Origin: Streptomyces ficellus
Lineage (GTDB): Bacteria; Actinomycetota; Actinomycetes; Streptomycetales; Streptomycetaceae
Reading direction: 5' to 3'
Assembly: GCF_030406405.1 (NCBI RefSeq)
Contig: NZ_JAUEPL010000006.1
Span: 1 to 64,000 of the forward strand
Length of the DNA stretch: 64,000 bases
The translations under genes were made by a program, and so were the position numbers. Positions 20,383 to 28,774 of the stretch are shown here, one piece after another (position 1 is the first letter of the stretch; the number at the start of each line of letters is the position of its first letter). Below the pieces are notes generated by a model. That model saw only the letters and a list, made by a program, of their open reading frames with translations, was not told the DNA's origin and did no database searches.

Positions 20383-20414
20383 CCCGGGCGGGGCCTCCCA
20401 CGGCCCCGCCCGGG
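20383..20414 (+). terminator. Terminator after the RHS gene
   Basis: Perfect 13-bp stem CCCGGGCGGGGCC (20383-20395) with 20402-20414 and a six-base loop. It separates the RHS gene from the next gene, so they may be transcribed independently. Confidence 0.8.
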
Positions 20415-20466
20415 ACCTTCGTCACTCAGAAACGTTCAGAACCACTCAGCACGATCGAGGAATGAG

Positions 20467-21081
20467 GTGTTCGCCTTGGGAGAGCGCGGTACCGCTCTGA
20501 AGGTGTGGCTGCGGCTGCTGCGCGCGCCGCTGGCCCTGGCGGCGGTCGTCGGCGTCCCACTGGGCGCGGCCGTCGCGGCGGGTCTGGCGTACGACCCCGA
20601 GGTGAGCGCCGGCGACGCGCTCGGTGCCTTCGGATTCGTCGTCGCCTGCGCCTGCGTACTGATCCCGCTCCCGCTGGCCACCGCACGGCTGGTGTCCGCG
20701 CGGCTCGCCGCCCGCCGCACCGGCAGGCCCATGGAACCCGGCATGACCGACGGCCGCCAGTCCTTCGAGGCGACGGGGACCAACCCGTACGGCCTGACCG
20801 CCGGGGACCTCGCCGACCGGTTCACCGCCGGCCTGAAGGAGCGGGCCAAACTGTCCACCGGGCCCTACGTCTACAGCTGCCTGGGCCGGGCCGACGTGGT
20901 CGTCCTCGTCGAGGCGGCCCTCACGATGCGCGAGCAGGACTTCACGGTGCGGATCACCGCGACGCCCCGCAGCCCGTGGCGCCGCAGGATCAACGGCGTC
21001 GAGACCTGGGAGGTGCTCCAGAACGTGCGCTCCCGCGTCGAGGACGCCGTCGCCCGCCAAGCCGGGCACCGGCCCGTCTGA
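20467..21081 (+). CDS. Unknown protein with two transmembrane helices, downstream of the RHS gene
   Basis: A 204-residue protein that I do not recognise. Two hydrophobic helices (~residues 17-42 and 52-75) precede a ~125-residue soluble part. The soluble part contains DGRQSFEATGTNPYGLTAGDL, KLSTGPYVYSCLGRADVVVLVEAAL and REQDFTVRITATPRSPW. GAGG six bases upstream supports the GTG start. Position right behind an RHS protein is where cognate immunity proteins are often found, and a membrane protein could answer a membrane-active tail. However, the terminator between the two genes argues against obligatory co-transcription. Immunity is therefore only a hypothesis. Confidence 0.7.
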   Translation: MFALGERGTALKVWLRLLRAPLALAAVVGVPLGAAVAAGLAYDPEVSAGDALGAFGFVVACACVLIPLPLATARLVSARLAARRTGRPMEPGMTDGRQSFEATGTNPYGLTAGDLADRFTAGLKERAKLSTGPYVYSCLGRADVVVLVEAALTMREQDFTVRITATPRSPWRRRINGVETWEVLQNVRSRVEDAVARQAGHRPV

Positions 21082-21124
21082 GCGCGGCGCCTCACCGCCG
21101 CCCGGTCGGCTCGGTGAGAGCAAG

Positions 21125-21161
21125 GTTTCAGCCCGGTCACGTCATATGACCGGGCTGAAAC
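21125..21161. promoter_or_regulatory. Perfect 15-bp inverted repeat upstream of narK
   Basis: GTTTCAGCCCGGTCA (21125-21139) is exactly repeated in inverse at 21147-21161 with a seven-base spacer. It lies 43 bases after the previous stop and 59 bases before narK. It could be a terminator, an operator or a leader hairpin. It does not cleanly match the GlnR consensus. Confidence 0.55.
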
Positions 21162-21220
21162 GCATCCTCCCTAACGTCGGTCCGGACGGGATTCAGGACC
21201 GACAGCAGCGGAGGTACGCG

Positions 21221-22552
21221 ATGAGCGGCCGGTGGATCGAACAGTGGGACCCCGAGGACGAGACCTTCTGGCGGGAGAAGGGGGAGCGGATCGCCAAGCG
21301 CAACCTGCTCTTCTCCGTCCTGTCCGAGCACATCGGGTTCTCCATCTGGACGCTGTGGTCCGTGATGGTGCTGTTCATGGGGCCGGAGTACGGGATCGAC
21401 CCGGCCGGCAAGTTCGCCCTGATCGCCGTGGCGACCGTGGTCGGCGCCGTGATCCGGGTCCCGTACACCTTCGCCGTCGCCCGCTTCGGCGGCCGGAACT
21501 GGACCGTCTTCAGCGCGCTGCTGCTCCTGCTGCCGACGACCGCCGCGTACGCCGTGATGGAGCCCGGCACGTCGTACACGACCTTCCTGCTGGTCGCCGC
21601 GCTCACCGGGGTGGGTGGCGGGAACTTCGCCTCCTCGATGACCAACATCAACGCCTTCTTCCCGCTGCACAAGAAGGGCTGGGCGCTCGGCCTCAACGCC
21701 GGCGGCGGCAACATCGGCGTGCCGGTCGTCCAGCTTGTGGGCCTGCTCGTGATCGGGGTCGCCGGTGCCGCCCACCCGCGCGTCGTGCTCGGCGTCTATA
21801 TGCCGCTCATCATCCTCGCCGCCGTCTGCGCGGCGTTGTACATGGACAACCTGGCGCCCGTGAAGAACGACACCGGTGCCGCCAAGGAGGCCGTCAAGGA
21901 CGCCCACACCTGGATCATGGCGTTCCTCTACATCGGCACCTTCGGCTCGTTCATCGGCTACAGCTTCGCCTTCGGCCTGGTGCTCCAGACCCAGTTCGGG
22001 CGCACGCCGCTCCAGGCCGCGTCCCTCACCTTCATCGGCCCGCTGCTCGGCTCCCTGATCCGGCCCCTCGGCGGGTCGCTCGCCGACAGGCACGGCGGCG
22101 CCCGCATCACCCTGTGGACCTTCGCCGCCATGGCGGCGGCGACCGGCGTGGTCGTCTACGCCTCCGTCATCGAGTCGCTCGCCGTCTTCCTCGTCGGCTT
22201 CATCTCCCTGTTCGTGCTCAGCGGGCTCGGCAACGGCTCCACGTTCAAGATGATCCCCGCCATCTTCCAGGCCAAGGCGCACGCCTCGGGGCTCGCGGGC
22301 GAGGAGGCCGACGCGTACGGGCGGCGGCTGTCCGGCGCCGCCATCGGACTGATCGGCGCGATCGGCGCGATCGGCGGGCTCGGCATCAACCTGGCCTTCC
22401 GGCAGTCCTTCATGACCGCCGGCACCGGCACCTCCGCCTTCGTCGCCTTCCTCCTCTTCTACGGGGCGTGCCTCACCATCACCTGGGCGGTATACCTTCG
22501 CCGCCCGGTGGAGATCCCCGCCAAGCGGCAGCTCAGCTACTCCGAGGTGTGA
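21221..22552 (+). CDS. narK: Nitrate/nitrite transporter, NarK family
   Basis: A 443-residue MFS protein with 12 predicted helices. Helix 5 carries the nitrate signature region GVGGGNFASSMTNINAFFP, and helix 11 has the second glycine-rich segment (SGLGNGSTFKMIPAIF); these two NNP signatures identify the NarK family. GGAGG precedes the chosen ATG; upstream in-frame ATG 21146 lies inside the inverted repeat and is less likely. The next gene encodes an NnaR-type nitrate regulator, supporting a role in nitrate uptake or nitrite export rather than a general MFS function. Confidence 0.92.
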   Translation: MSGRWIEQWDPEDETFWREKGERIAKRNLLFSVLSEHIGFSIWTLWSVMVLFMGPEYGIDPAGKFALIAVATVVGAVIRVPYTFAVARFGGRNWTVFSALLLLLPTTAAYAVMEPGTSYTTFLLVAALTGVGGGNFASSMTNINAFFPLHKKGWALGLNAGGGNIGVPVVQLVGLLVIGVAGAAHPRVVLGVYMPLIILAAVCAALYMDNLAPVKNDTGAAKEAVKDAHTWIMAFLYIGTFGSFIGYSFAFGLVLQTQFGRTPLQAASLTFIGPLLGSLIRPLGGSLADRHGGARITLWTFAAMAAATGVVVYASVIESLAVFLVGFISLFVLSGLGNGSTFKMIPAIFQAKAHASGLAGEEADAYGRRLSGAAIGLIGAIGAIGGLGINLAFRQSFMTAGTGTSAFVAFLLFYGACLTITWAVYLRRPVEIPAKRQLSYSEV

Positions 22553-22565
22553 TCGGGCGTGGTAC

Positions 22566-22603
22566 GTAACGGGGGTGAAATGCGGCTGAACCCGGACTGT
22601 CAC
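22566..22603 (+). promoter_or_regulatory. Candidate GlnR box upstream of nnaR
   Basis: GTAAC-n6-GAAAT-n6-GAACC-n6-GTCAC. The first pair fits the actinomycete GlnR half-site pattern gTnAC-n6-GaAAc. The regular spacing of the next two elements is suggestive but their sequence is off consensus. It sits 25-62 bases before the nnaR ATG. Confidence 0.45.
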
Positions 22604-22627
22604 GCACCCTTGTCAGTCTCTGGTGCC

Positions 22628-23776
22628 ATGCACGAGCAACAGCATGGTTCGCATGGTCCCCTTGCCGGATTCACGGTCGGCGTCACGGCGGCCCGCCGCG
22701 CGGACGAGCTGGGCGCGCTGCTCCAGCGCCGGGGCGCGGCGGTCGCGCACGCCCCGGCGCTGCGGATCGTGCCGCTCGCCGACGACGCCGACCTCCTCGA
22801 CGCCACCAAGGCACTGATCAGCCACGCCCCGGACATCGTGGTCGCCACCACCGCGATCGGCTTCCGGGGCTGGCTGGAGGCCGCGGACGGCTGGGGGTAC
22901 GGCGAGGAGCTCCTCGACTGCCTGCGCCATGTGCAGGTCCTCGCCCGCGGCCCCAAGGTCAAGGGCGCGGTGCGGGCCGCCGGGCTGACCGAGGAGTGGT
23001 CGCCCGCCTCGGACTCCATGGCCGAGGTCCTGGACCGGCTCCTCGACCAGGACGTCACCGGCCGCCGTATCGCGCTCCAACTGCACGGCGAACCACTGCC
23101 CGGGTTCGTGGAGGCGCTGACCGACGCGGGCGCGGACGTCGTGGTCGTACCGGTCTACCGGTGGATGCCGCCCGAGGACCTCGCGCCGCTGGACCGGCTC
23201 ATCGACGCGACCGTCGCGCGCTCGCTGGACGCGCTGACCTTCACCAGCGCCCCGGCCGGCGCGTCGCTGCTGGCCCGCGCCGACGACCGCGGCCTGCTGC
23301 CCGAGCTGCTCGACGCGCTGCGGCACGACGTGCTGACGGCCTGCGTCGGGCCGGTCACCGCCCTGCCCCTCCAGGCCCACGGCATCGACACCGTCCAGCC
23401 CGCCCGCTTCCGGCTCGGCCCGCTGGTCCAGCTGCTGTGCCAGGAGCTGCCGGGCCGGGCCCGCACGCTGCCGGTGGCCGGGCGCCGCATCGAGATCCGG
23501 GGCCACGCGGTCCTGGTCGACGGCGAGCTGCGCCCGGTCCCGCCGGCCGGCATGTCCCTGCTGCACGCGCTGGCCCGCCGCCCCGGCTGGGTCGTCTCCC
23601 GCGCCGACCTGCTGCGCGCCCTGCCGGGCGCGGGCCGCGACGAGCACGCGGTCGAAACGGCGATGGCCCGGCTCCGCTCGGCCCTGGGCGCCCCCAAACT
23701 GATCCAGACGGTCGTCAAACGCGGCTACCGCCTGGCCCTCGACCCGGCGTCGGACGCCAAGTACGCGGACGCGTAG
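22628..23776 (+). CDS. nnaR: NnaR-type regulator: uroporphyrinogen-III synthase domain fused to a winged helix
   Basis: A 382-residue fusion. Residues ~10-270 have the HemD fold (LAGFTVGVTAARRADELGALLQRRGA, GRRIALQLHGEP, DALTFTSAPA, ACVGPVTALPLQ). Residues ~285-375 form an OmpR-type winged helix (VDGELRPVPPAGMSLLHALARRPGWVVSRADLL, HAVETAMARLRSALG, TVVKRGYRL). This architecture, next to narK, is that of S. coelicolor NnaR, described as a co-activator of nitrate/nitrite assimilation genes with GlnR. The HemD-like domain is thought to sense rather than make tetrapyrroles. ATG 22628 gives a short leader holding the GlnR-like box. Confidence 0.85.
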   Translation: MHEQQHGSHGPLAGFTVGVTAARRADELGALLQRRGAAVAHAPALRIVPLADDADLLDATKALISHAPDIVVATTAIGFRGWLEAADGWGYGEELLDCLRHVQVLARGPKVKGAVRAAGLTEEWSPASDSMAEVLDRLLDQDVTGRRIALQLHGEPLPGFVEALTDAGADVVVVPVYRWMPPEDLAPLDRLIDATVARSLDALTFTSAPAGASLLARADDRGLLPELLDALRHDVLTACVGPVTALPLQAHGIDTVQPARFRLGPLVQLLCQELPGRARTLPVAGRRIEIRGHAVLVDGELRPVPPAGMSLLHALARRPGWVVSRADLLRALPGAGRDEHAVETAMARLRSALGAPKLIQTVVKRGYRLALDPASDAKYADA

Positions 23777-23954
23777 GGGCCGGCGGGTCGGCGTGGGACG
23801 CGGTGGACGCCGCGCTCCACTCCACGACGTTCGACCAGCGCGTCGCCGGCCTTCGGCTCCTGGGCGTCGGAAGCTCCCCGCGCCACAGGGCGACCCGCCT
23901 CCCCTCGCGCAGGCGGGGTTCCGGTGGCGGCCCCGGGCGGGCACTCTGGGGCGC

Positions 23955-24518
23955 ATGGTGGCATGGCGGTTCCACTCCGGGCGGCTCTGCCTGGACCTGA
24001 TGGACGAGCGGCCGGCCGACGCCGCGGGGCTCGCGCGGTGGCTCGTCGCCGCCGGGCTCGTGGCGGGAGCGGCCCCGCTGGACGCGGTCGACGGCACCTG
24101 GGTGGCGCGCTTCGGTGAACTCGGCGGCGTCATCGAGCGGTTGGTACGCGACGAACTCGACGGACGCGGGAGCTACGCCGCCGCCGACGTGGCCCGCCTC
24201 AACGCGCTGGCCGCCGCCCCGCCGCCCGCCCCGCGCGCCGTACCCGGCGAAGGGGGCCGACTCGTACGGGCGTTGAGCCCCGCGCCCGGCTGCGACGCCC
24301 TCCTCGCGGCCGTCGCCCGCGACGCCGTCGAGCTGCTCACCGACCCCGTCGCCCGCGCCCGGCTGCGGCAGTGCGAGGGCGAGCGGTGCCGCCGCGTCTA
24401 CCTCGACACCTCACGCGGGCGGCGCCGCCGCTGGTGCTCCAGCGAGGTCTGCGGCAACAGGGAGCGCGTGGCCCGTCACCGAGCGCGTACCGACAGGGCG
24501 CTCAGGGGAAGTTCCTGA
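23955..24518 (+). CDS. CGNR zinc-finger (ABATE-type) putative regulator
   Basis: A 187-residue protein. The N-terminal half matches the ABATE domain (FHSGRLCLDLMDERPADAAGLARWL...). The C-terminal ~45 residues are the CGNR zinc finger: CEGERCRRVYLDTSRGRRRRWCSSEVCGNRERVARHR, with four cysteines and the diagnostic C-G-N-R. These are treated as stress-related transcription factors; targets are unknown. ATG 23955 coincides with the start of family homology. The 178 bases before it contain no gene or clear operator. Confidence 0.85.
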   Translation: MVAWRFHSGRLCLDLMDERPADAAGLARWLVAAGLVAGAAPLDAVDGTWVARFGELGGVIERLVRDELDGRGSYAAADVARLNALAAAPPPAPRAVPGEGGRLVRALSPAPGCDALLAAVARDAVELLTDPVARARLRQCEGERCRRVYLDTSRGRRRRWCSSEVCGNRERVARHRARTDRALRGSS

Positions 24519-24612
24519 GAAAAAAATCCACCCGCGTTGAGTCGATCCGCTCCGGCCTCCGTAGTCATGGGGGACAACGAGTCAGATCAAGGTCTCGACC
24601 GGGAGGTTCCAG

Positions 24613-25206
24613 GTGCGCAAGGATGCCGCCGTGGCCGATGACCGTCGGGGGACGCATCGGGCGCGGCATCGCGCAGTGACGGCACGCACCCAACCCGACG
24701 TCCCGGACGAGGAGTTGATGCGGGCTCTCTACCGCGAACACGCCGGCCCTCTGCTCGCCTACGTACTGCGCCTCGTCGCCGGTGACCGCCAGCGCGCGGA
24801 GGACGTCGTACAGGAGACGCTCATCCGTGCCTGGAAGAACGCCGGTCAGCTCAATCGGGCGACCGGCTCTGTCCGACCCTGGCTGGTGACGGTCGCCCGG
24901 CGCATCGTCATCGACGGCCACCGAAGCCGGCAGGCCCGGCCGCAGGAGGTCGATCCGTCGCCGCTCGAGGTCATGCCCGCGGAGGACGAGATCGACAAGG
25001 CGTTGTGGCTGATGACGCTCTCTGACGCGCTCGACGATTTGACCCCGGCCCACCGGGAAGTCTTGGTCGAGACGTATTTCAAGGGGCGTACGGTCAACGA
25101 GGCGGCCGAGATCCTCGGCATACCCAGCGGGACGGTCAGGTCCCGCGTGTTCTACGCACTGCGCTCGATGAAGCTCGCGCTGGAGGAGAGGGGGATCTCG
25201 GCATGA
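24613..25206 (+). CDS. sigU: ECF RNA polymerase sigma factor (SigU type)
   Basis: A 197-residue ECF sigma factor. Region 2 (ELMRALYREHAGPLLAYVLRL, EDVVQETLIRAWKN) binds core polymerase and the -10 element. Region 4 (LTPAHREVLVETYFKGRTVNEAAEILGIPSGTVRSR) is the -35-reading helix-turn-helix. A GGGAGG six bases before GTG fixes the start. The stop overlaps the start of an anti-sigma gene by four bases (ATGA), so the pair is translationally coupled. The position beside helicase, malic enzyme and HU genes matches the S. coelicolor sigU-rsuA locus from memory; symbol confidence is moderate. Confidence 0.85.
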   Translation: MRKDAAVADDRRGTHRARHRAVTARTQPDVPDEELMRALYREHAGPLLAYVLRLVAGDRQRAEDVVQETLIRAWKNAGQLNRATGSVRPWLVTVARRIVIDGHRSRQARPQEVDPSPLEVMPAEDEIDKALWLMTLSDALDDLTPAHREVLVETYFKGRTVNEAAEILGIPSGTVRSRVFYALRSMKLALEERGISA

Positions 25207-25997
25207 CGACGTACGAGAACGAGTCGGCGCACGACGCCGTCGGCGCGTACGTGCTCGGCATTCTCGACGATGCCGAGGCCACCGCCTTCGAAGCGCACCT
25301 GGCCGGCTGCCACCGGTGCGCCGCCCACCTGGAGGAGTTCTCCGGGATGGAGCCGATGCTGGCCATGCTCGCCGAGGGCCCGGGACCGGCCGCCCAGCCG
25401 GTCGCCCTGCCGATGCCGCAGCGCCCGGGCGCCGCGCCGCCCGCACCCCTGCTCGACCGGCTGGTCGACGAGGTCGCCGTCAAGCGCGCCCAGCGCCGCC
25501 GCCGCACCCGCTTCCTGGTCGCGGCGGCCGCCGCGCTGATCATCGGCGGTCCCGCGGTCGCCGTCGTGGCCACCTCCGGCGACACCGGCCGCAGCAACCA
25601 GGCCATCGACCCGCACCCCACCAGCCCGGCCGAGGACGCCTTCTTCCACCACATGGACGAGAAGGCGTCCGCGACCGACGCGACGACCAAGGTCAGCGCG
25701 ACCGTCGGCATGGAGAAGAAGGGCTGGGGCACCCACGCCGTCCTGGAGCTGAAGAACGTCAAGGGCCCGCTCAAGTGCAACCTGATCGCCGTCTCCAAGA
25801 GCGGCGAGGAGGAGGTCGTCACCTCCTGGGCCGTCCCGAGGTGGGGGTACGGCATCCCGGACAGCCCGAACGAGACCGCCAAGAACCCGCTGTACGTCCA
25901 TGGCGGCGCCGCCATGGACCGCAACGACATCGATCACTTCGAGGTCCGTACGTTCGACGGAGAGCGCCTGGTGGAGGTCCCCGCGGCCGACGCCTGA
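25203..25997 (+). CDS. rsuA: Membrane-anchored zinc-binding anti-sigma factor (RsuA type)
   Basis: A 264-residue protein. The ZAS motif H32-x3-C36-x2-C39 (HLAGCHRC) lies in the cytoplasmic N-terminal helical domain that clamps the sigma factor. One transmembrane helix is at ~102-124 after a run of arginines. The extracytoplasmic domain (~130-264) has the fold-like pattern of RskA-type sensors (KVSATVGMEKKGWGTHAVLELKNVKGPLKCNLIAVSKSGEEE). Release of the sigma factor would need regulated intramembrane proteolysis. Overlaps the sigma gene by four bases. Confidence 0.88.
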   Translation: MTTYENESAHDAVGAYVLGILDDAEATAFEAHLAGCHRCAAHLEEFSGMEPMLAMLAEGPGPAAQPVALPMPQRPGAAPPAPLLDRLVDEVAVKRAQRRRRTRFLVAAAAALIIGGPAVAVVATSGDTGRSNQAIDPHPTSPAEDAFFHHMDEKASATDATTKVSATVGMEKKGWGTHAVLELKNVKGPLKCNLIAVSKSGEEEVVTSWAVPRWGYGIPDSPNETAKNPLYVHGGAAMDRNDIDHFEVRTFDGERLVEVPAADA

Positions 25998-26057
25998 CAT
26001 ACCGGCCCTCCGTGGCGTACGCTCGACGGCTGCCCAGCACATCAGAAGGGGGCCTCG

Positions 26058-28346
26058 GTGGCCGCGCAGCAAGCCGACCGTGGTGTCGATACCGTCCGGG
26101 ACCGCGAGATCGGTATCGAACAGGACCATCTGGACCAGGTGTACCACCGCCTCGAGGAGAAGATCCACGAGGCGGAGTTCCTGATGAACGACGCCGCCCA
26201 GCGCGGCCAGGTCGGCACGCCCGGCGCGCTCGCCGAACGTGACGCCCAGGTGTTCCGGGCCGGTATCCACCTCAACCGGCTCAACAACGAGTACGAGGAC
26301 TTCCTCTTCGGCCGCATCGACCTGCTGACCGGCAAGGACGGCAAGAAGGGCCCGGACGGCGCGTACACCTCCGTCGAGCCGTCCGAGGACGCCGTACGCC
26401 CGGACAACACCGCCGAGATCGGCGAGACCCTCCACATCGGCCGCATCGGCGTCCTCGACTCCGACTACGCGCCGCTGGTCATCGACTGGCGCGCCCCGGC
26501 CGCCGCGCCCTTCTACCGCTCGACCCCCGTGGACCCGGGCCGGGTGGTACGCCGCCGGGTCATCCGTTCCAAGGGCCGCAAGGTCCTCGGCGTCGAGGAC
26601 GACCTGATGCGGCCGGAGCTGAAGGCCTCGCTGGACGGCCGCGAGCTGGCGGTGATCGGCGACGGGGCGCTGATGGCGGCCCTGGGCCAGGCGCGCAGCC
26701 ACACCATGCGCGACATCGTCTCCTCCATCCAGGCGGAGCAGGACCTCGTCATCCGGGCTCCCGCCAACTCCGTGACGTACGTCGAGGGCGGCCCCGGCAC
26801 CGGGAAGACCGCGGTCGCGCTGCACCGCGCGGCCTACCTGCTCTACCAGGACCGGCGCAGATACGCGGGCGGCATTCTGATCGTCTCGCCGACCCCGCTG
26901 CTCGTCGCCTACACCGAGGGCGTCCTGCCGTCGCTGGGCGAGGAGGGCCAGGTGGCGATCCGCGCGGTCGGCAGCCTGGTCGACGGGGCGGAGGCCACGG
27001 CGTACGACGAGCCGGCCGTCGCCCGCGTCAAGGGCTCCTCGCGGATGCTGAAGGTGCTGCGCAACGCCGCCCGCGGTGCGCTGGAGCTGGGGGAGGCCCC
27101 CGAGCGGCTGCGCGTGGTCGCCTTCGGGCGGCGCCTGGAACTGGAGGCCGACGAGCTGCGCCGCATCCGCCACAACGTCCTCGGCGGCACCGCGCCGGTC
27201 AACCTGCTGCGCCCGAGGGCCCGCAGGCTGCTGCTGGACGCCCTGTACGCCAAGTCGGGCGCCGCCGGCCGGCACACGGACCCCGAGCTCGCCGCCGAGC
27301 TGCGCTCCTCCTTCGACGAGGACGTCTCCACCGAGGACAGCTTCGTCACCTTCCTGGACGCCTGGTGGCCGGAGCTCACCCCGCGCCGGGTGCTCGACGC
27401 GATGGCCGACGAGAAGCGGCTGAGCCGCTGGGCCCGGCGCGTGCTCAACCAGGGCGAGGTGCGGCGGCTGGCCCGCTCCCTGCGGCGCGACGGGCTGTCC
27501 GTACACGATGTGGCGCTGCTGGACGAGCTCCAGACGCTGCTGGGCGCCCCGGCCCGGCCGCGCAGGAAGCGGGAGCTGGACCCGCTGGACCAGCTGACGG
27601 GGCTGGAGGAGCTGATGCCGGTACGGGAGGAGACGCAGCGCGAGCGCGCCGAGCGGCTGGCCCAGGAGCGCACCGAGTACGCCCACGTCATCGTGGACGA
27701 GGCGCAGGACCTCACGCCCATGCAGTGGCGGATGGTCGGCCGGCGCGGGCGGCACGCCACCTGGACGGTGGTGGGCGACCCGGCCCAGTCGTCGTGGCCG
27801 CTGCCGGACGAGGCGGCCGAGGCGCGGGACGAGGCGCTGGGCAGCCGCCCGCGGCGGCGCTTCGAGCTGACGGTGAACTACCGCAACCCGGCCGAGATCG
27901 CCGAGCTCGCCACCAAGGTGCTGGCGCTCGCCATGCCGGGCATGGAGGCGCCGCGCGCGGTCCGCTCGACGGGCGTGGAGCCCCGCTTCGTCGCCGTGGC
28001 GGACGGCGGGGACCTCATGGAGCTGGTGCACCAGGAGGCGCGGCGGCTGCTGGAGCGCGTGGACGGCACGGTGGGCGTCGTGGTGGCCATGAACCGGCGC
28101 GAGCAGGCGGCGCGCCGGCTGGCGGACCTGGGCGACCGGGTGGTGGCGCTGGGCAGCCTGGAGGCGAAGGGACTGGAGTACGACGCGACGGTCGTGGTCT
28201 CGCCGGCCGAGATCGCCGACGAGTCCACGGCGGGCCTGCGGGTGCTGTACGTGGCGCTCACGCGGGCGACGCAGCAGCTGACGGTGGTGTCGGGGCGGCG
28301 CGACGAGCCGGACGCGGAAGGTGTCCCGGACCTGCTGAGGGACTGA
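26058..28346 (+). CDS. HelD/HelR-type RNA polymerase-recycling helicase-like protein
   Basis: A 762-residue superfamily 1 protein. The N-terminal ~70 residues are charged and helical (EIGIEQDHLDQVYHRLEEKIHEAEF), a coiled-coil typical of HelD. Walker A is GGPGTGKTA near residue 245, Walker B is VIVDEAQDLTP, motif III is VVGDPAQS, and motif VI is VLYVALTRATQQLTVV. HelD proteins use ATP to pry stalled or rifamycin-bound RNA polymerase off DNA. Length and context resemble Streptomyces HelR, which confers rifamycin tolerance. I could not find the rifamycin-associated element upstream, so HelR rather than generic HelD is an inference. GTG start. Confidence 0.85.
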   Translation: MAAQQADRGVDTVRDREIGIEQDHLDQVYHRLEEKIHEAEFLMNDAAQRGQVGTPGALAERDAQVFRAGIHLNRLNNEYEDFLFGRIDLLTGKDGKKGPDGAYTSVEPSEDAVRPDNTAEIGETLHIGRIGVLDSDYAPLVIDWRAPAAAPFYRSTPVDPGRVVRRRVIRSKGRKVLGVEDDLMRPELKASLDGRELAVIGDGALMAALGQARSHTMRDIVSSIQAEQDLVIRAPANSVTYVEGGPGTGKTAVALHRAAYLLYQDRRRYAGGILIVSPTPLLVAYTEGVLPSLGEEGQVAIRAVGSLVDGAEATAYDEPAVARVKGSSRMLKVLRNAARGALELGEAPERLRVVAFGRRLELEADELRRIRHNVLGGTAPVNLLRPRARRLLLDALYAKSGAAGRHTDPELAAELRSSFDEDVSTEDSFVTFLDAWWPELTPRRVLDAMADEKRLSRWARRVLNQGEVRRLARSLRRDGLSVHDVALLDELQTLLGAPARPRRKRELDPLDQLTGLEELMPVREETQRERAERLAQERTEYAHVIVDEAQDLTPMQWRMVGRRGRHATWTVVGDPAQSSWPLPDEAAEARDEALGSRPRRRFELTVNYRNPAEIAELATKVLALAMPGMEAPRAVRSTGVEPRFVAVADGGDLMELVHQEARRLLERVDGTVGVVVAMNRREQAARRLADLGDRVVALGSLEAKGLEYDATVVVSPAEIADESTAGLRVLYVALTRATQQLTVVSGRRDEPDAEGVPDLLRD

Positions 28347-28395
28347 GCCGAGGGCTGGGCCGAGGGCTGGGCCGAGGGCTGGGCCGAGGGGCTGA
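28347..28395 (+). repeat. 12-bp tandem repeat after the helicase gene
   Basis: GCCGAGGGCTGG is repeated three times exactly from 28347 and a fourth diverged copy follows. It begins directly after the stop codon. Likely replication slippage; it may vary between isolates. Confidence 0.85.
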
Positions 28396-28774
28396 TCCGG
28401 GGTCAACTCCCGATCCGGAGTCACTTTCCCGCGCGGTTTGTTAGCCTGGTGGAGGCACCGGCTCGATCCAAGCCCCCGGGCCCAACCTTCGTCGCTACGA
28501 GCGACCACTTGCCGCGAGGCGAGCATGGCGGGTCGGTGCCACTCAACGTAGTCAGCAGGTCCGTGTCATCCTCCGATGGCGCGGACCTGCTGGCGTTCGG
28601 CCGTTGGGGCTTCCGCCAAGACCATGATTTCTCGTATGGTGGAAAACAGTTTCCGAAAACTAAACGACCACTATTACCTGCTACTCGCAGGTAGGTGCGA
28701 CCATCGGAGGGCCCCGCCCGGCCACCGCCGGTCGCGGAGCGGCAACGAACCAGGGAAAGCAGAGGAACACGGCC
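28396..28774 (+). promoter_or_regulatory. Long structured upstream region of the malic enzyme gene
   Basis: About 380 bases with no supported gene. It contains an 11-bp inverted repeat CAGCAGGTCCG (28553-28563 with 28582-28592). A markedly AT-rich block (28620-28690) holds nested palindromes ACCAT-n10-ATGGT and GGAAA-ACAG-TTTCC, then ACCTGC-n5-GCAGGT. An 81-codon open frame (28449-28694) has no recognisable homology and was not called. Confidence 0.4.

Noticed and set aside
16076..20425. A very long open frame (about 1,450 codons) on the minus strand across the RHS gene
   Set aside because: It is the usual antisense open frame of a GC-rich gene: arginine/glycine/valine-rich with no homology, opposite a clearly coding RHS protein.
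25998..26057. Rifamycin-associated element upstream of the HelR-like gene
   Set aside because: No inverted element resembling the remembered consensus is present in this 60-base gap.
28449..28694. An 81-codon open frame between the helicase and malic enzyme genes
   Set aside because: No homology, no ribosome site and poor codon pattern; palindromes in the stretch fit a regulatory region better.
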